A stretch of 64,000 bases of DNA from Neoceratodus forsteri (GCA_016271365.2 CM057456.1:612813501-612877500); one strand, 5' to 3'; counted from the stretch's first letter, positions 46,086-57,975 are shown. The notes: a model not told the origin generated them from the letters alone. A program made the numbers and translations.

Positions 46086-48500
46086 CAATTAGCTCTGCAC
46101 TCGCTTCCACCAACTGGGCCCCCCCTCTCCACTGCCATTTCTGTCAACCAAGCGCTTGACTATTTTAAAGATAAATTAATTGCCACCTGGAATGCCTTTG
46201 CTCCTTTCAGGAGGACCAGAGTCCATGGGCTTCACCTCCCCTGGATTACCCCCGAACTACTGGCCTGCTTCAGGGAACATGATCAGGCCGGGAGAAAACG
46301 CAAATCTACTAAACATCCTAACGACTATGCCAAGTACAGAACGCTACGTAATTCATGTACTAAAGCTACTTGACTGATTAAGTCCGATTATCGCAACTTC
46401 TCATTCCTGACCAACATTAACTCTCCATCTATATTCTGAAGAGTAGTTCATGGCCTATTCTCCCCCTTCAGTTCTCAAAATAAATAACTCCCTAGTTTCT
46501 GACCCTGGCTCTGTGGCCAATGAATTTAATGCCTGCTACACCTTGTGCACCACGTCTCTTCTTAACTCCCTCTCCCCATTGCCACCTACTAACTTCAGCC
46601 CTTCGGATCAGCCAGTCCCTCCCCTTCCCCATTTCCCTTTTCTACCATCTTCTCTGACGAAGCTCTTAATGCTCTCCTATCCCTCAACCCCTCTAAAGGC
46701 TCCCCACCAAATGAGCTTGATCCTAAACTTCTCTACCTTTCTGCTCCTGCAATTGCTTATCCTATCTCCCTAATCCTTAACCTGTCCTTTATTTCAGCCC
46801 AAGTACCCTCATCCTGGAAACATGCTGTAGTCCATCCTCTCCCCAAGGCTGGTGACACATCCACTCCTGGCAACTATCGCCCCATTTCCCTCCTTCCTAC
46901 CCTTGCCAAACTTCATGAACATTTAGTTCTCTCAACTATCACCCTTCCTCTCAGATTCCTCCTTTTTCACCCCCTTCCAATCTGGCTTTCAGAAGAACCA
47001 CTCAACCACCTCCCTCCTCAGGCTTACTGACTCCATCCTTTCAGGGATGGACGACGGCCTGATCACCTAGGCCATCCTTGTCGACCTAGCCAAAGCTTTC
47101 AACATAGTTTCCCATCCCCTGCTTCTTGATTCACTTTCCTCAGCTGGCCTTGCTCTATCAGCCACCAACTGGTTTAAATTCTACCTCACTGGCAGGACCC
47201 AATCGGTGAGAATCCTTGATTCCATCTCCCCCTACACTCCCCATCAATTATGGTGTCCCTCGGGGTTCAGTACTTGGTCCCCTACTCTTCTCCATTTTCC
47301 TTAATGATCTTCTCACAGCCTGCTCATCCTCTTCTATCCACATGTACGTCTACGATACTGTTTTGTACAGTTCCGGCAAAAACCCCGCTGCTGTGCAAAT
47401 CAGCTTACAGCATGACTTCAACCAAGTTCAGCTCTGGTTTGCTTCTCACCAACTTTTTCTAAACATCAAGAAGACAGACAGAAGACAGTCTCAATGACCT
47501 CTGGCACCATACAGAGACTCTCTAGGCTCCTGACCCTACCCACCTTCCACACCCTTGATGGGACCATCTTGGAGGACACCTCCTCATTTAGATATCTGGG
47601 GGTTTGGCTGAACTAGCACCTCAACTTCTCTGTGTATATCGATGCTATCCTGAAGAAACTGCGCCCCAAGCTTGGTGCTCTGTACACGAATCGTAGTTGT
47701 ACCCCGCTGACTGCGAGGCACGTAATTGTCCAGAAGATGATATCCCATCTTTGACTACTGTGACGTAGTCTATGGTGCTGCTCCCAAATCTTCCCTGACC
47801 AAGTTGGACACTCTCCAACTCCTTCTGCCACTGTGCTATCGACTCCCCTTCCCGCTCCCACCACTGTGAACTCTATCGCTCTCTAACCTTCCTTCCACTA
47901 TCTCACAGACACATCTCTCACTTTGCCAAACTAACCTCCAAATTCTTTTTCGAGGGGTTCCCATCCCATCTCTCATCCTCTCTCCACTCCACCTCCCCCC
48001 GCCCACTCTCTCAGATCAAATGACACCCGCATCTCGACGGTCCCTCGCCGCTCCACCCTCACTGGTTAGACTTGTTTCGCTCCTTGTTTCCCTAAAATCT
48101 GGAATTCCCTCCCCCCTGAAATACGACACTCCTCCAACTGTTCCATTATCTCTGCCCCACACAATTACCTTTCCCTCAGCTGTTCCTGCTGTAACCCACC
48201 TTAATACCTATCCCCAGTTTCTGCCTTCCTACCATGACCTCCCCTGGCAGGATTCTCAACATCCTGAAGGGGGAAATCAAGAAATGGCTACCCTTTCTCC
48301 TCATATTCAGTTCTTGACCCTCCCCCTGCTCTTCTGGGTCACCAGTGTGCACAACCTAACCCCATCCTTTTTACTCCAACAACACTTGCGTACTACCTCG
48401 AGCCTGCTCCTGATACACTCATGCACTATAAATGGTTCTATCGGATTATTACTGTTTTGTACATTAATAAGTTCTTTTGTATGATTTTAGACATGTATTG
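46086..48500 (+). pseudogene. L2-like LINE, reverse transcriptase and C-terminal region
   Basis: A second LINE family, on the plus strand and head to head with the previous one. Visible: HLPWITPELLACFREHDQAG (~46235, linker after the endonuclease), GNYRPISLLPTLAK (~46870), a DLAKAFNIVSHPLLL block (~47090), INYGVPRGSVLGPLLFSIFL (~47260) with DDT replaced by YDT (VYDTVLYSSG, ~47350), QLFLNIKKT (~47455), DTLQLLLPLCYRLPF-like (~47810), and a WNSLPP-like end (~48105). Motifs fit the L2/Rex-type branch rather than the CR1-like copies. Frameshifts are frequent. Confidence 0.75.
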
Positions 48501-48639
48501 TAATTTACGCAATACTCAACTACTGTTTATTGTACAATAACTTGTGTTCTAACTGTTGCATAATCTTACAATGTTTTATTGTTTGTACTACCCACATACT
48601 AGCGTAACTGATCATCCTTCACATCCCTATGTAACCCCT

Positions 48640-48745
48640 TCCCCCAGGATGCACCATGAGACTAACATACTAACATATTAAAATGCCAGCAGAATAGGCC
48701 TAACGGTCTCTCGATTCTGCTTGATTTTCAGCAACCGCACCGAGA
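48640..48745 (-). repeat. CR1-like LINE 3' tail fragment
   Basis: Minus-strand agaccgttaggcctattctg with ttaatatgttagtatgttag, the same tail as in the plus-strand LINE fragment at 35450-35495. Confidence 0.65.
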
Positions 48746-48749
48746 CAAG

Positions 48750-49548
48750 CAACTTGTTCACTGTGCCCTCCTGGTGAAACATTTCAATAAATAAATAAAA
48801 AATTATGTCCAGTTTAACCACTGTCATTTTTGCCTCCAGGTCTGGGATCTTATTTCCCAGACTGCAGGAATTTGTGTACGTGATTTTCCATTGGCCAGAC
48901 TTTAGGGAGTTAGTTGTGGGGCGAGGTCCAACTTTTCCCCTGCACGTCATATGCGGAGCCAGACTTTTTTCCTTACCTGGTGATGCAAATAACTACAAAC
49001 ATGCTTAACTCCTGTTTGATCACTAGCTGAGGTGGGAGGGATGTTCTTCCCCCGTTCGATGTATCAGGTGCATGCACATTCTTAGGTTAGCAGAACCACT
49101 CACCTTCAGTTAGTAATTCTTGTATCCTAAGCATGTGCTTGTGAGACCACTTTGACAACAGTACGAGTGCCCTCTACAGCAATATAAAACGACAGCAAAA
49201 AATGCCTAAAAAACTAAAACCAGGCAGTGTAAACAGTAAAGAGGCAAACCACAAAGTTACACCTTTAGTGGTCAAACGAATAAAAAAAATCATTTTGAAA
49301 GGTAAATAAGTCACAGCATAAAAGAGTAAGTAGGACTAAAAGATATAAAATATAATTTGAATGTAAGAATACATTTCTCATCATCTTTAAAACTATATTT
49401 CAGACCAGACCCCATAAACCTCAGTGCGTGGTATTTACTAACCATGTAATGTATACTGAAACTTCACTAACAATTAACATTTTAGGTATCATATATCCAC
49501 CATGAACAATTTATTCATCACAAATGGCATCAAGAAGACTTATCCTAC
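48750..49548. other. Unassigned intergenic or intronic sequence
   Basis: No gene or transposon recognised. Confidence 0.4.
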
Positions 49549-49738
49549 CTGCAGATTCTGCCACTTCCTGTTTTTGGTAATTTTTTCTTTTTTGTTTCTG
49601 CCGATACTGTATACTGCAATTTGACACCTTGTATCGTATTTGCAGAGCACCAATGCCTTCTGCCTCCCAGGTCGCCCAAGTAAATGGGGCATTGTCCAAC
49701 GGGTTACTCCCAGTAATCCGAATCTCAATAAACACAAA
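49549..49738 (-). CDS. Candidate internal exon of an unidentified host gene
   Basis: A 190-bp minus-strand segment open over 63 codons plus one base. A T-rich acceptor ending in tattattag lies just upstream (49739 onward) and a good donor, CAG/gtagga, follows at 49548-49543. The encoded peptide includes ITGSNPLDNAPFTWATWEAE and a basic, Gln/Lys-rich tail (YRQKQKRKNYQKQ). I do not recognise the protein. The exon begins in phase 0, which would match the open frame ending at the donor 53840 of the candidate first exon about 4.1 kb upstream on the same strand. An alternative is a chance open stretch: the overlapping second minus frame is also open for about 65 codons. Confidence 0.4.
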
Positions 49739-50218
49739 CTAATAATAAAAAGTATATTGCAACTTAAATTATATTGTAATTTAACCTGTACTCTGCAAAA
49801 AAAGGGGGGGCCCTAGGCCACCATCCACCAATCATCTTTTCCGCAGAGTAGTCTTAATACACTGAGTTTATACTTTAAAACAGCAATGGGCAGCAGTGTA
49901 GGTTAGTGGTGAAACTTTGGGCATATACTTATTTATTTCAGATCCCCCCCTTCAAATCTGCTTTAGCTTTTTTACCAAAAGGAGTGCTCCTCCTATGAGG
50001 CTAGGTCCAAGTTTTCATAAGTTGCCTTGTGTTTTTAAACATGCATTCTTTAACATTATGCTGCAACTAAAATGAACTAGCACTGTGATCTCTGCCTTTA
50101 TACGTCAAGTGTAGAAAATCAGCAGAGAATACCGATGAAAACCAAGTTTCTGAGCCATCAAGTCACACGAAAAGGAGTGTGCTACCTTTCAACATGTCAA
50201 ATGCAAAAACATGCTGAC

Positions 50219-53140
50219 TCAAGACAGGCACCAGAGCAAGAAGCTGAAGGAACTGGAAGTAATAAGAGTTGATAAAGCAATGGGGCCAGATGGGGTACAC
50301 CCCAGGGTCCTTAAAGAACTAAGAGAGGTGGTGGCTGAACCTCTGGCTATCCTGTTTAGCCGATCACTGGAAACAGTGGGGGTACCCAAAGACTGGAGGA
50401 CAGCAGATGTAGTCCCCTTATACAAAAGTGGGAACAAAGAGAAAGCGGGAAACTACAGACCAGTCAGCCTCACCTCGGTAGTGGGGAAGATGACAGAAGC
50501 ACTACTGAAGAAGAGATTGGTGGAACATCTGGTTGTCAATGGACTACAGGACCCAAGGCAGCATGGTTTCACCAGGGGGAGGTCATGTCAGACCAAACTC
50601 GCTGAATTTTTTGACTGGGTGACTAGGGAAGTGGATCAGGGGAGGGCAGTGGACATGGCCTATCTGGACTTCAGCAAGGCCTTTGACACTGTGCCTCATA
50701 GAAGACTATTATACAAACTGCGGAATACGGTGTGGGCAGGACAGCAGTGTGGTGGTAGGTAACTGGCTGGGCGGCAGGACACAGAGGAGGTGGTAAATGG
50801 CTGTCACCCACAGAGGGAAGAGTGACCAGTGGGGTACCACAGGGATCAGTGCTGGGACCGTCCTATTCAACATCTTCATCAGTGACATTGGCGCAGGACC
50901 TGAAGGCAGAATTTCACTGTTCGCTGATGACACAAAGCTCTGTAACAGAATAGACACACCAGAGGGTGTAGACAGAATGAGAAGGGACCTGCAGAAACTT
51001 GAAGAATGGTCAGGGGTTTGGCAGTTGAAATTCAATGCAAAGAAGTGCAAGATAATGCATATGGACACAAAACCCTGCACAATATATCAGTTGGGGTGAG
51101 GATATAGCATGCACCAAGCAAGAAAGGGATCTTGGGGTTATCATCTCTGATTACCTCAAGGTAGGGAAACAGTGTGACAAGGCAGCAGGTAAAGCAAATA
51201 TGATGCTGGGATGCATAGGCAGGGGCATCACCAGCAGGAAAAGGGAGGTCATAATTCCACTATACGAGACACGTAAGGACATAGACAGGGTAGAGAAGGT
51301 TCAGAGGAGGGCAACTAAGATGGTACATGGATTGCATCACAAGTCCTATGAGGACAGGTTGAAGGAACTGAATATGTACTTCCTGGAGAAGAGAAGGGAG
51401 AGAGAGGATGTGATAGAGACATACAAGTATCTTATAGAGAGGAACAGGGTGCAGGAATACACCGGCCCGGATATTCAAATTGGGCCAGGCTGTGGCGCAA
51501 GCCTGGGCGCAGCTCAACTTTGTTGCGCAGGGGTGTGGTCTGGACGATATTCAACTGAGCTGCTCTATGGTGCAGCAGCTTTGAATATTGCACCCTGGCC
51601 ACCCCCACTGCGCCAGAGCAAGTGGCCAGAGTGGAGCATGGAGATGCGCTAGCGCAAGTGCCACTGCGCCATGCACAGCACCTGCGATATTCAAAAGGGG
51701 CCATGCAAATGGGGCCATAATTTATGCAAGGCGCACAGGGAGCCATTTGCATGTCATTATGGCCCCATTAGCATGCAGGTGCGCCAATCCCCGACGACTT
51801 GCGCCTGGCGCCCTGCCAGGCAGCAGCCGTCGGGGACCGACGTCCCCTGCAGCCCGATCACAGTCATTCATCTAAAAGAACCTCTCATCCAATATCCCTG
51901 GGGTCCAGTGGACCAATCGCTGGCATCTGTAAATCATAAAATACTCTTATTACCCTGGTGGTCTAGTGTACCCCCTCCCACCCGCCCACTAAGCCCCACC
52001 ACCCCGCCTCGCCAGCCGGCAGGCGGCAGCATTCCCACCCGCCCGCCACCAGACAGCTTGTGATCGCTTATTGCTCAGCGTGACAATCGGCGTAGAGCCC
52101 ATACCGCAGTAACATGTCCAGATATTGAATGAATTCATTCACATATCTGGACCAAGTAGACGAGGCGACCCATTGGCTCACGCCGTGAACCAATGGGCGG
52201 CAGGGGCGGCAGGGTGCTGCCGCCCACCGCTGACGGGGAGCGGGCGGTGGGGCTCAGTGGGCAGGTAGGGAGGGGAGTACACTAGACCACCAGGGTAACA
52301 GGAGTATTTTATGATTTACAGATGCCCGCATTGGTAGCGATCGGTCCACTGGACCACCAGGGATATTGGACGGGGCCGGGTTACTATACCGATGCCCCCG
52401 ATCGGACACATAGCGGTCCACTGGACCACCAGGGATATTGGACGAGAGGGATTTAGCTACACGGATGCCTGCGATGGGGCATGGGGGGGGACGCCGCCAG
52501 GTGTGGCAGGAACTGAGGGCTAAGGTGGCAGCTGCCGTGTTGCGCCCTGTACGCGCAGCTCACCTGTGGGTGGCCATCATTTGTTCCTTTTTTTGGCTTA
52601 ATTTGTGCAGGCGCAGGTAGGGGTTGCGCATGCATGACTCTGCACATCCGGGCTGTGCAGGTTATGCATCGGCACCCCCACTGTGCCTGCATACATTACT
52701 GATCTTGACACATGTGGATTTCGCGGTGCACTTTTCCCTTTTAATATCACGCCAGGGCACATCAGTGGGTTGTGCATTGCGCCATGCGCAACCCTTTTGA
52801 ATATCTGGGCCACTATTTTTAAGCGAAAAAGATGTTCCAGGACTAGAGGGCATGGGATGAAGTTGGAGGGAGGACGATTCAGAGGAAAAGTGAGGAAGAA
52901 TTTCTTCACAGAACGGGTGGTGGACAAGTGGAACACCCTGCCAGAGGAAGTGGTAGGGGCTGAAACAATCACGGGATTTAAGAATGCATGGGATAAACTT
53001 AAAGGAATTCTGGAGGTTAGGGGTGAGGGGCAACAGACTTCTAGGAAAACATAAACTGAACTTACAAGCTCAAATGGACAGACTGGGTGAGCCATAGGCC
53101 CTTATCTGTCGACACTGTTTATGTAACAATGTAAGAAACA
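50219..53140 (+). pseudogene. CR1-like LINE reverse transcriptase and 3' end, split by a fold-back insertion
   Basis: Plus-strand, 5'-truncated. VIRVDKAMGPDGVHPRVLKE (~50260), NYRPVSLTSVVGKM (~50450), QHGFTRGRSCQTKL (~50560), MAYLDFSKAFDTVPHRRLL (~50660), an out-of-frame GVPQGSVLGPVLFNIF region (~50840), SLFADDTKLCNRID (~50920) with an intact catalytic FADD, FNAKKCKIMHM (~51030), MLGCIGRGITSRKREVIIPL (~51200), a deletion of about 20 codons including the LEYCVQFW block, VQRRATKM (~51300) and LNMYFLEKRR (~51370). It is interrupted at 51463 and resumes at 52812 with IFKRKRCSRTRGHGMKLEGG and FFTERVVDKWNTLPEEVV (~52900). The 3' end is at about 53140. Confidence 0.88.
51464..52811. mobile_element. 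Fold-back DNA element inserted in a LINE, ~1348 bp
   Basis: Ends ggcccggatattcaaa and tttgaatatctgggcc pair over nearly all 16 bases. Comparison with the uninterrupted LINE at about 63620-63650 confirms the insertion. Internally it forms a large palindrome: 51889-51979 is the inverse of 52269-52371, and a unit containing cggtccactggaccaccagg is repeated at about 52343 and 52409. A gatattcaa motif recurs in the subterminal region. No coding capacity is seen and no clean target duplication could be called (CAC or 3 bp near ACC/ACT are possible). Confidence 0.78.
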
Positions 53141-53399
53141 GTCTAAAATGTAACAAAATATAGGTAAAAATGTTCACCTCTAAGACGTACTGCTCCTACG
53201 AGTTGTCAAACAGCGGGGCCATAAAGCAAGCGAAGTGGACAGCCCTTTTGGCGGCCTAATAACACAACACAAATGTGGCAAGAGAATGGAACAAGGTAGG
53301 GAACTGTGTGACTAAAGGCATGATGCCCCATTTCCGAAAAAGTTTCACCCATTTCCTGTCTATACTTACGATCTTTTGAAATAGAACCCATGGTTATCA

Positions 53400-54500
53400 A
53401 CCTCATTTGACCCCTGAGGCTCCGCTGCATAGCAACTCTAGAGCAAGTCTCTGCAATGCCTCACTCGCTATTCCGCATCGTGACTCTTCCCCGGGTTGCG
53501 ATAAACGAAACCTGAAGTGTTACAATAGCGCCTCGGACCCATCTGCAGTCAAGTCGCTCGGGCGGAAATTCAAGGGATTCCTGAATTACTACTGATCACC
53601 TCCGGCAGGCTCTTTCCTCCACAACTCCGGGGGTCGGGTAGATGCCCGGCGCCAGCTGGGGCCTGCGGATGTGATTATCTACCCACTGCAGGCCACAAAA
53701 CCCCCTTCCTAGTCCCCTGAAAGGTGTAGGCTACTACTGCACCTTGGCGAGAGAAGGAGGCAGCAGCCCCAAGCTCGCCACCAGCCCCCCACATCTCCTC
53801 ACACCCGGCTCTCTCCCTCACCTCCTGCGCCACCACTCACCGTGGAATTGTCGAGGATGGGCAGACCACCAGTCCCGCTCCCACTCCCCTCGAGCTGCTT
53901 CTGCTGCTGCAGCCTCTTCTTCCTTCCGGGTCCCCACTGTCACCGGACACACAGGAAATTCAAACTTGTCGCTGTCTTATTTCTTCCTCCAGCCACGCTG
54001 GGCTGAGGAGAACGGGATTTTGAACCAGGTGATACTCGCTCGGACAGCTAGGCGTCCGCAACCCAAAGGATAAATCGCGAGCTCGATCTCCGCCGACGTT
54101 ATTTCTTGTGCTACGAGGCGATGGCGCTTTGTTGTTCCCCTTTTCCGTTACAAGCAACTTCCGGAAACCGACACAATCGATCACGCGCAGGCGCTGTGAC
54201 TGTAATCTGCGAGAGCCCGAGCTGACTGCGCGGGCGCAGTGAGGGGCGGGGAGAGCGAGAGGCGCGTGTTGCCAAGCTATCTAATTACTGGGGCTGGCGC
54301 ATAGAGATCATACAGAACACTGAAGTTGGGGAGTCAAGGAGACTACGCAGGCGCAGTCAGTGGTGGCGTCCCTTACGGTGTGTCTGTCTCCTTTCTGAAC
54401 AGAGGGGCGGTCATGGGGAAGTCTGGATGCGGGCGTCTGTACTGCAGTTGGCTTGGCTAAGAGTGGTGGGTCCGTTGATGATGTTATGGCGGCGGTTAAG
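53400..54500. promoter_or_regulatory. CpG-island promoter, probably bidirectional
   Basis: The only strongly CpG-rich stretch outside transposons. Motifs: ETS-type acttccgga at 54157-54165; NRF1-like gcgcaggcgc at 54185-54194, tgcgcgggcgca at 54227-54238 and acgcaggcgcagt at 54345-54357; SP1-type ggggcgggg at 54243-54251. No TATA box. Such combinations are typical of housekeeping promoters. On the minus side a possible first exon follows (next entry). On the plus side short ATG-initiated frames (54413 and 54487) end quickly, so no gene is evident. Confidence 0.7.
53841..53960 (-). other. Candidate first exon (minus strand) ending in a GTGAGT donor
   Basis: Immediately downstream of the promoter on the minus strand, a consensus donor (CACG/gtgagt) lies at 53840-53835. 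One frame is open for about 30 codons before it (RKKRLQQQKQLE, then GGLPILDNST) and ends in phase 0, compatible with the candidate exon at 49549-49738. This frame is preceded by TGA and has no ATG, so either initiation occurs elsewhere or this is 5' UTR. A second open frame (KEEEAAAAEAARGEWERDWW) also lacks ATG. Confidence 0.35.
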
Positions 54501-54519
54501 ACCAGTGCAACGCCGGCAT

Positions 54520-55300
54520 ACTTCTGAATTGCCCCTGATTTTGCATTACACATTTTCTGTGTCCCTGTTAAATTTGGCATTTTTGCCAAGTACCACTGAA
54601 GAGTAGAGATTTGAATTATACCACACAGTAGTGTTGCAGACCATACCTCAGCTTTAAAAATCATAGCACTGGCCTTCAAAAAATATGGCAAAGGGCCAGA
54701 ATGTGTAGCACTTTCTTATTTTATACAATAATGTGTCTACAAATAGTGGGCCCCATATAGTTAGTGATAAGGAATGTTTCTATCAACTTACTCAACGATT
54801 TAATAGTGTGTCCAGAAATAAGACCTTAAGAACATCAGAACACCTATGCGGAGCAAGGGCAAGTCTGAGTGTGAAAATCATAGTGCTATGCAAAATTTAT
54901 AGCAGTTGAGAGGTATTTATTTAGTGATTCGGAAAAGACCTTTGCGTGCAAGCTCTTTTACAAAGGTTCCATGTCATAGATTGCAAAACAAAGTACACTA
55001 GGAGAAAGCAAACGTACATCACAATGAATGATGCAGCTTGGATTCAGAACTTACAGAATAGCTCAAAACATAGGTACAAGTTAAAATAACAAGAAAAACA
55101 CTTGGGGGGTGGATAAGCAGCCACAAAGTGCCTTGTCAGTAGTTCAGAGGGACAGGATAGCTGGCAGTGGGGTGAAGAAAGGAGGTACGAGAGAGAGGTA
55201 GGTATTGCAGTGGAGATGAAGGGTGGGGGAAGAAGGGCTATAAGGTATAGGGAGAAATGGGGGTGAGGGGAGGCTGAGTGGAGAAGACGTGCTAGAGTAA
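54520..55300. other. Unassigned sequence
   Basis: No gene recognised. The right part, from about 54930, becomes purine-rich and may be the 3' UTR of the adjacent minus-strand LINE. Confidence 0.4.
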
Positions 55301-57070
55301 ATGGGTTGCGAGGGGGCATGGTCGGCAGCTTGCATTAGTAGTGACTTAGGGAAACTCACGGGACTGGGAGTTGGAGGAGGGGGGAAGGTGGGGTAGTGGG
55401 TGCCGAAAGAGCATGACGCAAACTGATTGCTGAGGCAAGTCATGAGAAGGGACAGAGGGAGGGGGTACCTGAGGCTTGCCTAGTGCTTGCTGGGGGGCAG
55501 AGAGAGCGGGTGTGGCTGGACTTAGGGGCAGGTGCACTTAGAGAGTGTTATCAGGTGCTGTTTGAGGTCAGTTTTGAATTGGGCCAGAAAATTGGTGGCC
55601 AAGAAGTGCCCAGGGAGTTCATCCACAGGGGGGCCCAGTAGGCAAATGCATGTTGCCCAAGTGAAGTGCGACGGAAGGGGATAGCCAAGGCCCCTCTAGT
55701 CTTCCCCCTGGTGACCTGTAATGAGTTGGCCGCCTTTATCAAATTGCCTACACAAGGCAGTGTTTTACCCAATAGAACCTTCTTCCCTAGGATGCAAGTC
55801 TGGAATTTGACCCTGTTTCTTAATGACAGCCAGTTTGCACATTTGTACAGAGTACAGGTGTGCATGCCACGCTCAACATCCAGGGTGAGTCTGCAGGCTT
55901 TGTTGAGCGCAGTCTGAACCCTCTTGAGCGCTGTGTCTGTTGCCACCCTGTAGACCACTAGTCAATAGTAGATATGATGGAGCTGTGGACTGAGAGGCGG
56001 AGGGCCCCCAGAGAGAGGTATTGCTTGTGCCTGTGCAGGACACCAATCTTGCTATTGCCTGTCTTGACCAGAGAGTCAATATGGTGCGCAAACGTGAGGG
56101 TATCATCTATTATGACCCCCAGACACTTGAACAAGTGGACTCAGGGCTCCAGATAAGGGGAGTACCGACCTGTTTTACTCATCTCATTTTAGGAAATACC
56201 CTTCCGAAATTTTTTTTAATGAGTACCAATACTCACCCTACATTTGTAAATACTCCACACTCCAAAGAATAGTGCTTCATAACATAACTGGTGATTGAAA
56301 AGGAGCATTTTTTTTCCGGATTTACAGCACTCATAAGCATCCCAGTTTTGTTTTATTCACTATATTTTAAAACTGGTGAGTAAATTACTCCTAGCTGCCA
56401 ACATTATCTGGAGCATTGCTGGCACTTGATCAGTTTTTATTTAGGAAAAAAACTACATTTAAAATGTACTCCTCACTCCACTCTGTCCAGACATTTGTAC
56501 GCATCTGAATTTGGTTTTACTCACCTCACTTTCAAAAGGAGGAGTACAATACTCATCCCAGAAAAACCTTATGTGGAGCCCTGAGTGGACTTGTTCTGAC
56601 GGCTCACTGCATCAGTTGGAGATGATGAGGGGGTGGTGCTTATTTTTGTTGTGGGGGCTGGATATAAGCATGGCCTTGGTCTTCTTGTAGTTTAGTAGCA
56701 ACTTATGACTACAGAACCAGTCCTCAAGTTTGGGGAAGGAGTTCTGCAGCTCAGATTGTAGGGCAGCCTGAGACGTGCTGCTGCTCAGGAGCACAGCATC
56801 ATCTGCATATAGTATGAGTTGGGTGTCGCAGGCTGTGGGAAGGTTATTTAAGAAGAGGCTGAAGAGTAGGGGCCCCAGTATTGATCCCTGGGGTACCCCT
56901 AATGATACCTCTCTTGCTCTGGATACTGTTTGCCCAATTTTGACACATTGATTTCTCCATATCAGGTAGTCTTGGAACCAGCAAAGGGCATTGGGTGACA
57001 CACCCATGTTTTGCAGCTGGGTCAGTAATGGTGGTTAACTGTATGGAAGGCTTTGGTGAGGTCAATATGT
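55300..57070 (-). pseudogene. L2-like LINE reverse-transcriptase fragment, split by a hAT MITE
   Basis: Minus strand, two blocks either side of 56142-56583. Right block: CWFQDYL (~56980), VSLGVPQGSILGPLLFSLFL (~56900), the catalytic LILYADDAVLLSSS (~56830) and LLLNYKKTKAM (~56690). Left block: a KRVQTALNKACRLTLDVERG segment (~55930) and TSLGQHAFAYWAPLWMNSLG (~55680-55610), the usual C-terminal end of L2/Rex-type ORF2. The YADD box is intact but the gene is truncated and frameshifted. Confidence 0.8.
56142..56583. mobile_element. hAT MITE, 442 bp, in a LINE
   Basis: Inverted ends CAGGGCTCCAGATAAGG and CCTTATGTGGAGCCCTG pair over 16 of 17 bases. A perfect 8-bp target duplication, AGTGGACT, flanks it at 56134-56141 and 56584-56591. 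Non-coding. Confidence 0.93.
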
Positions 57071-57174
57071 TGCAGACTAGTTTTTCATCAGAAAATGCTT
57101 TTTTTTATTACTAAAACCACTTAAAAAGTGTAAACGGCTTAATCATGAACTGACATTACATAAGCAATACCGTC

Positions 57175-57870
57175 TTAGGTACCATACTTGCCTCCTGGCC
57201 AAGAAAATTCACCTTGGTCAAGCCCCACCTGGTCTGCATAGCCTCATCCACCCCGGCCCATTGGTCAGAGCCTCCCGTAGTTCTACTGGGACCTCCCTAC
57301 TAGTCTCCCACTGCCGAACTTCCCTTGGTCAAAGAGCCTTTTTATACAGAGCTCTCCCATTGGCTCAACAGCCTCCCCCCCTGGAGCCCAGGATCGGTCC
57401 CTTCAAGACCAGTCTGAAAGCTCATCTGCTAGAATCTTCAGCCTGTGACTGTCCTTAACCCTCTCTTCCTCCTGCTCCGCCCTCTTGACGGGGCTCTGTA
57501 GTATAAATCTACCTCATAAATGTTATGCTATATATGGAAAACAAAATGTGTATTCATGTACTACCTAAATATTATGCATATTATGGGTAACGTGGGGTTC
57601 TCCTCTCCCAAAGACTATTGTTCTGAATCCCCCGTCTGTGTGATTTTGTGTATTGTCTTTCTTCCATGATCACAGTATTTTTAATATTGTATAATTTTAT
57701 GTATGCGTAACTTCCATTACATGTTTTCTTTCTTGTTTCTCTTTCCTGAACACTGTACTGCATAATACTATATGTAAGTCCTTATTGTTGTTTGACATGG
57801 AGCCTTTATAAGGAGTCTATGACTCAAAGGGTTGTAATTCTGAATGTTATTAAATAAATTAAAAAATAAA
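57175..57870 (+). pseudogene. L2-like LINE 3'-terminal fragment
   Basis: Plus strand. Encodes a degraded C-terminus including CRTSLGQRAFLYRALPLAQQ (~57320), which parallels TSLGQHAFAYWAPL of the minus-strand copy at ~55680, then PFKTSLKAHLLES (~57400). An AT-rich 3' tail ends in aaataaattaaaaaataaaa near 57870. Confidence 0.7.
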
Positions 57871-57975
57871 ATTAATTTCATTTTTTATACTTGTAAGCAG
57901 GATGAGCAAATAAAAATTAGACACATATGGAATAGTGTATGGACACCCATACACAAGGAGCCCCTGCTTCCATCC

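Noticed and set aside
51458..52816. A target duplication for the fold-back element (CAC or ACC/ACT)
   Set aside because: Boundaries can be shifted by one or two bases and no choice gives both a matching duplication and aligned terminal repeats.
54413..54530. Plus-strand gene starting at ATGGGGAAG (54413) or ATGGCGGCG (54487) at the CpG island
   Set aside because: Both frames hit stops after about 15 codons and no convincing splice donor precedes the stop.
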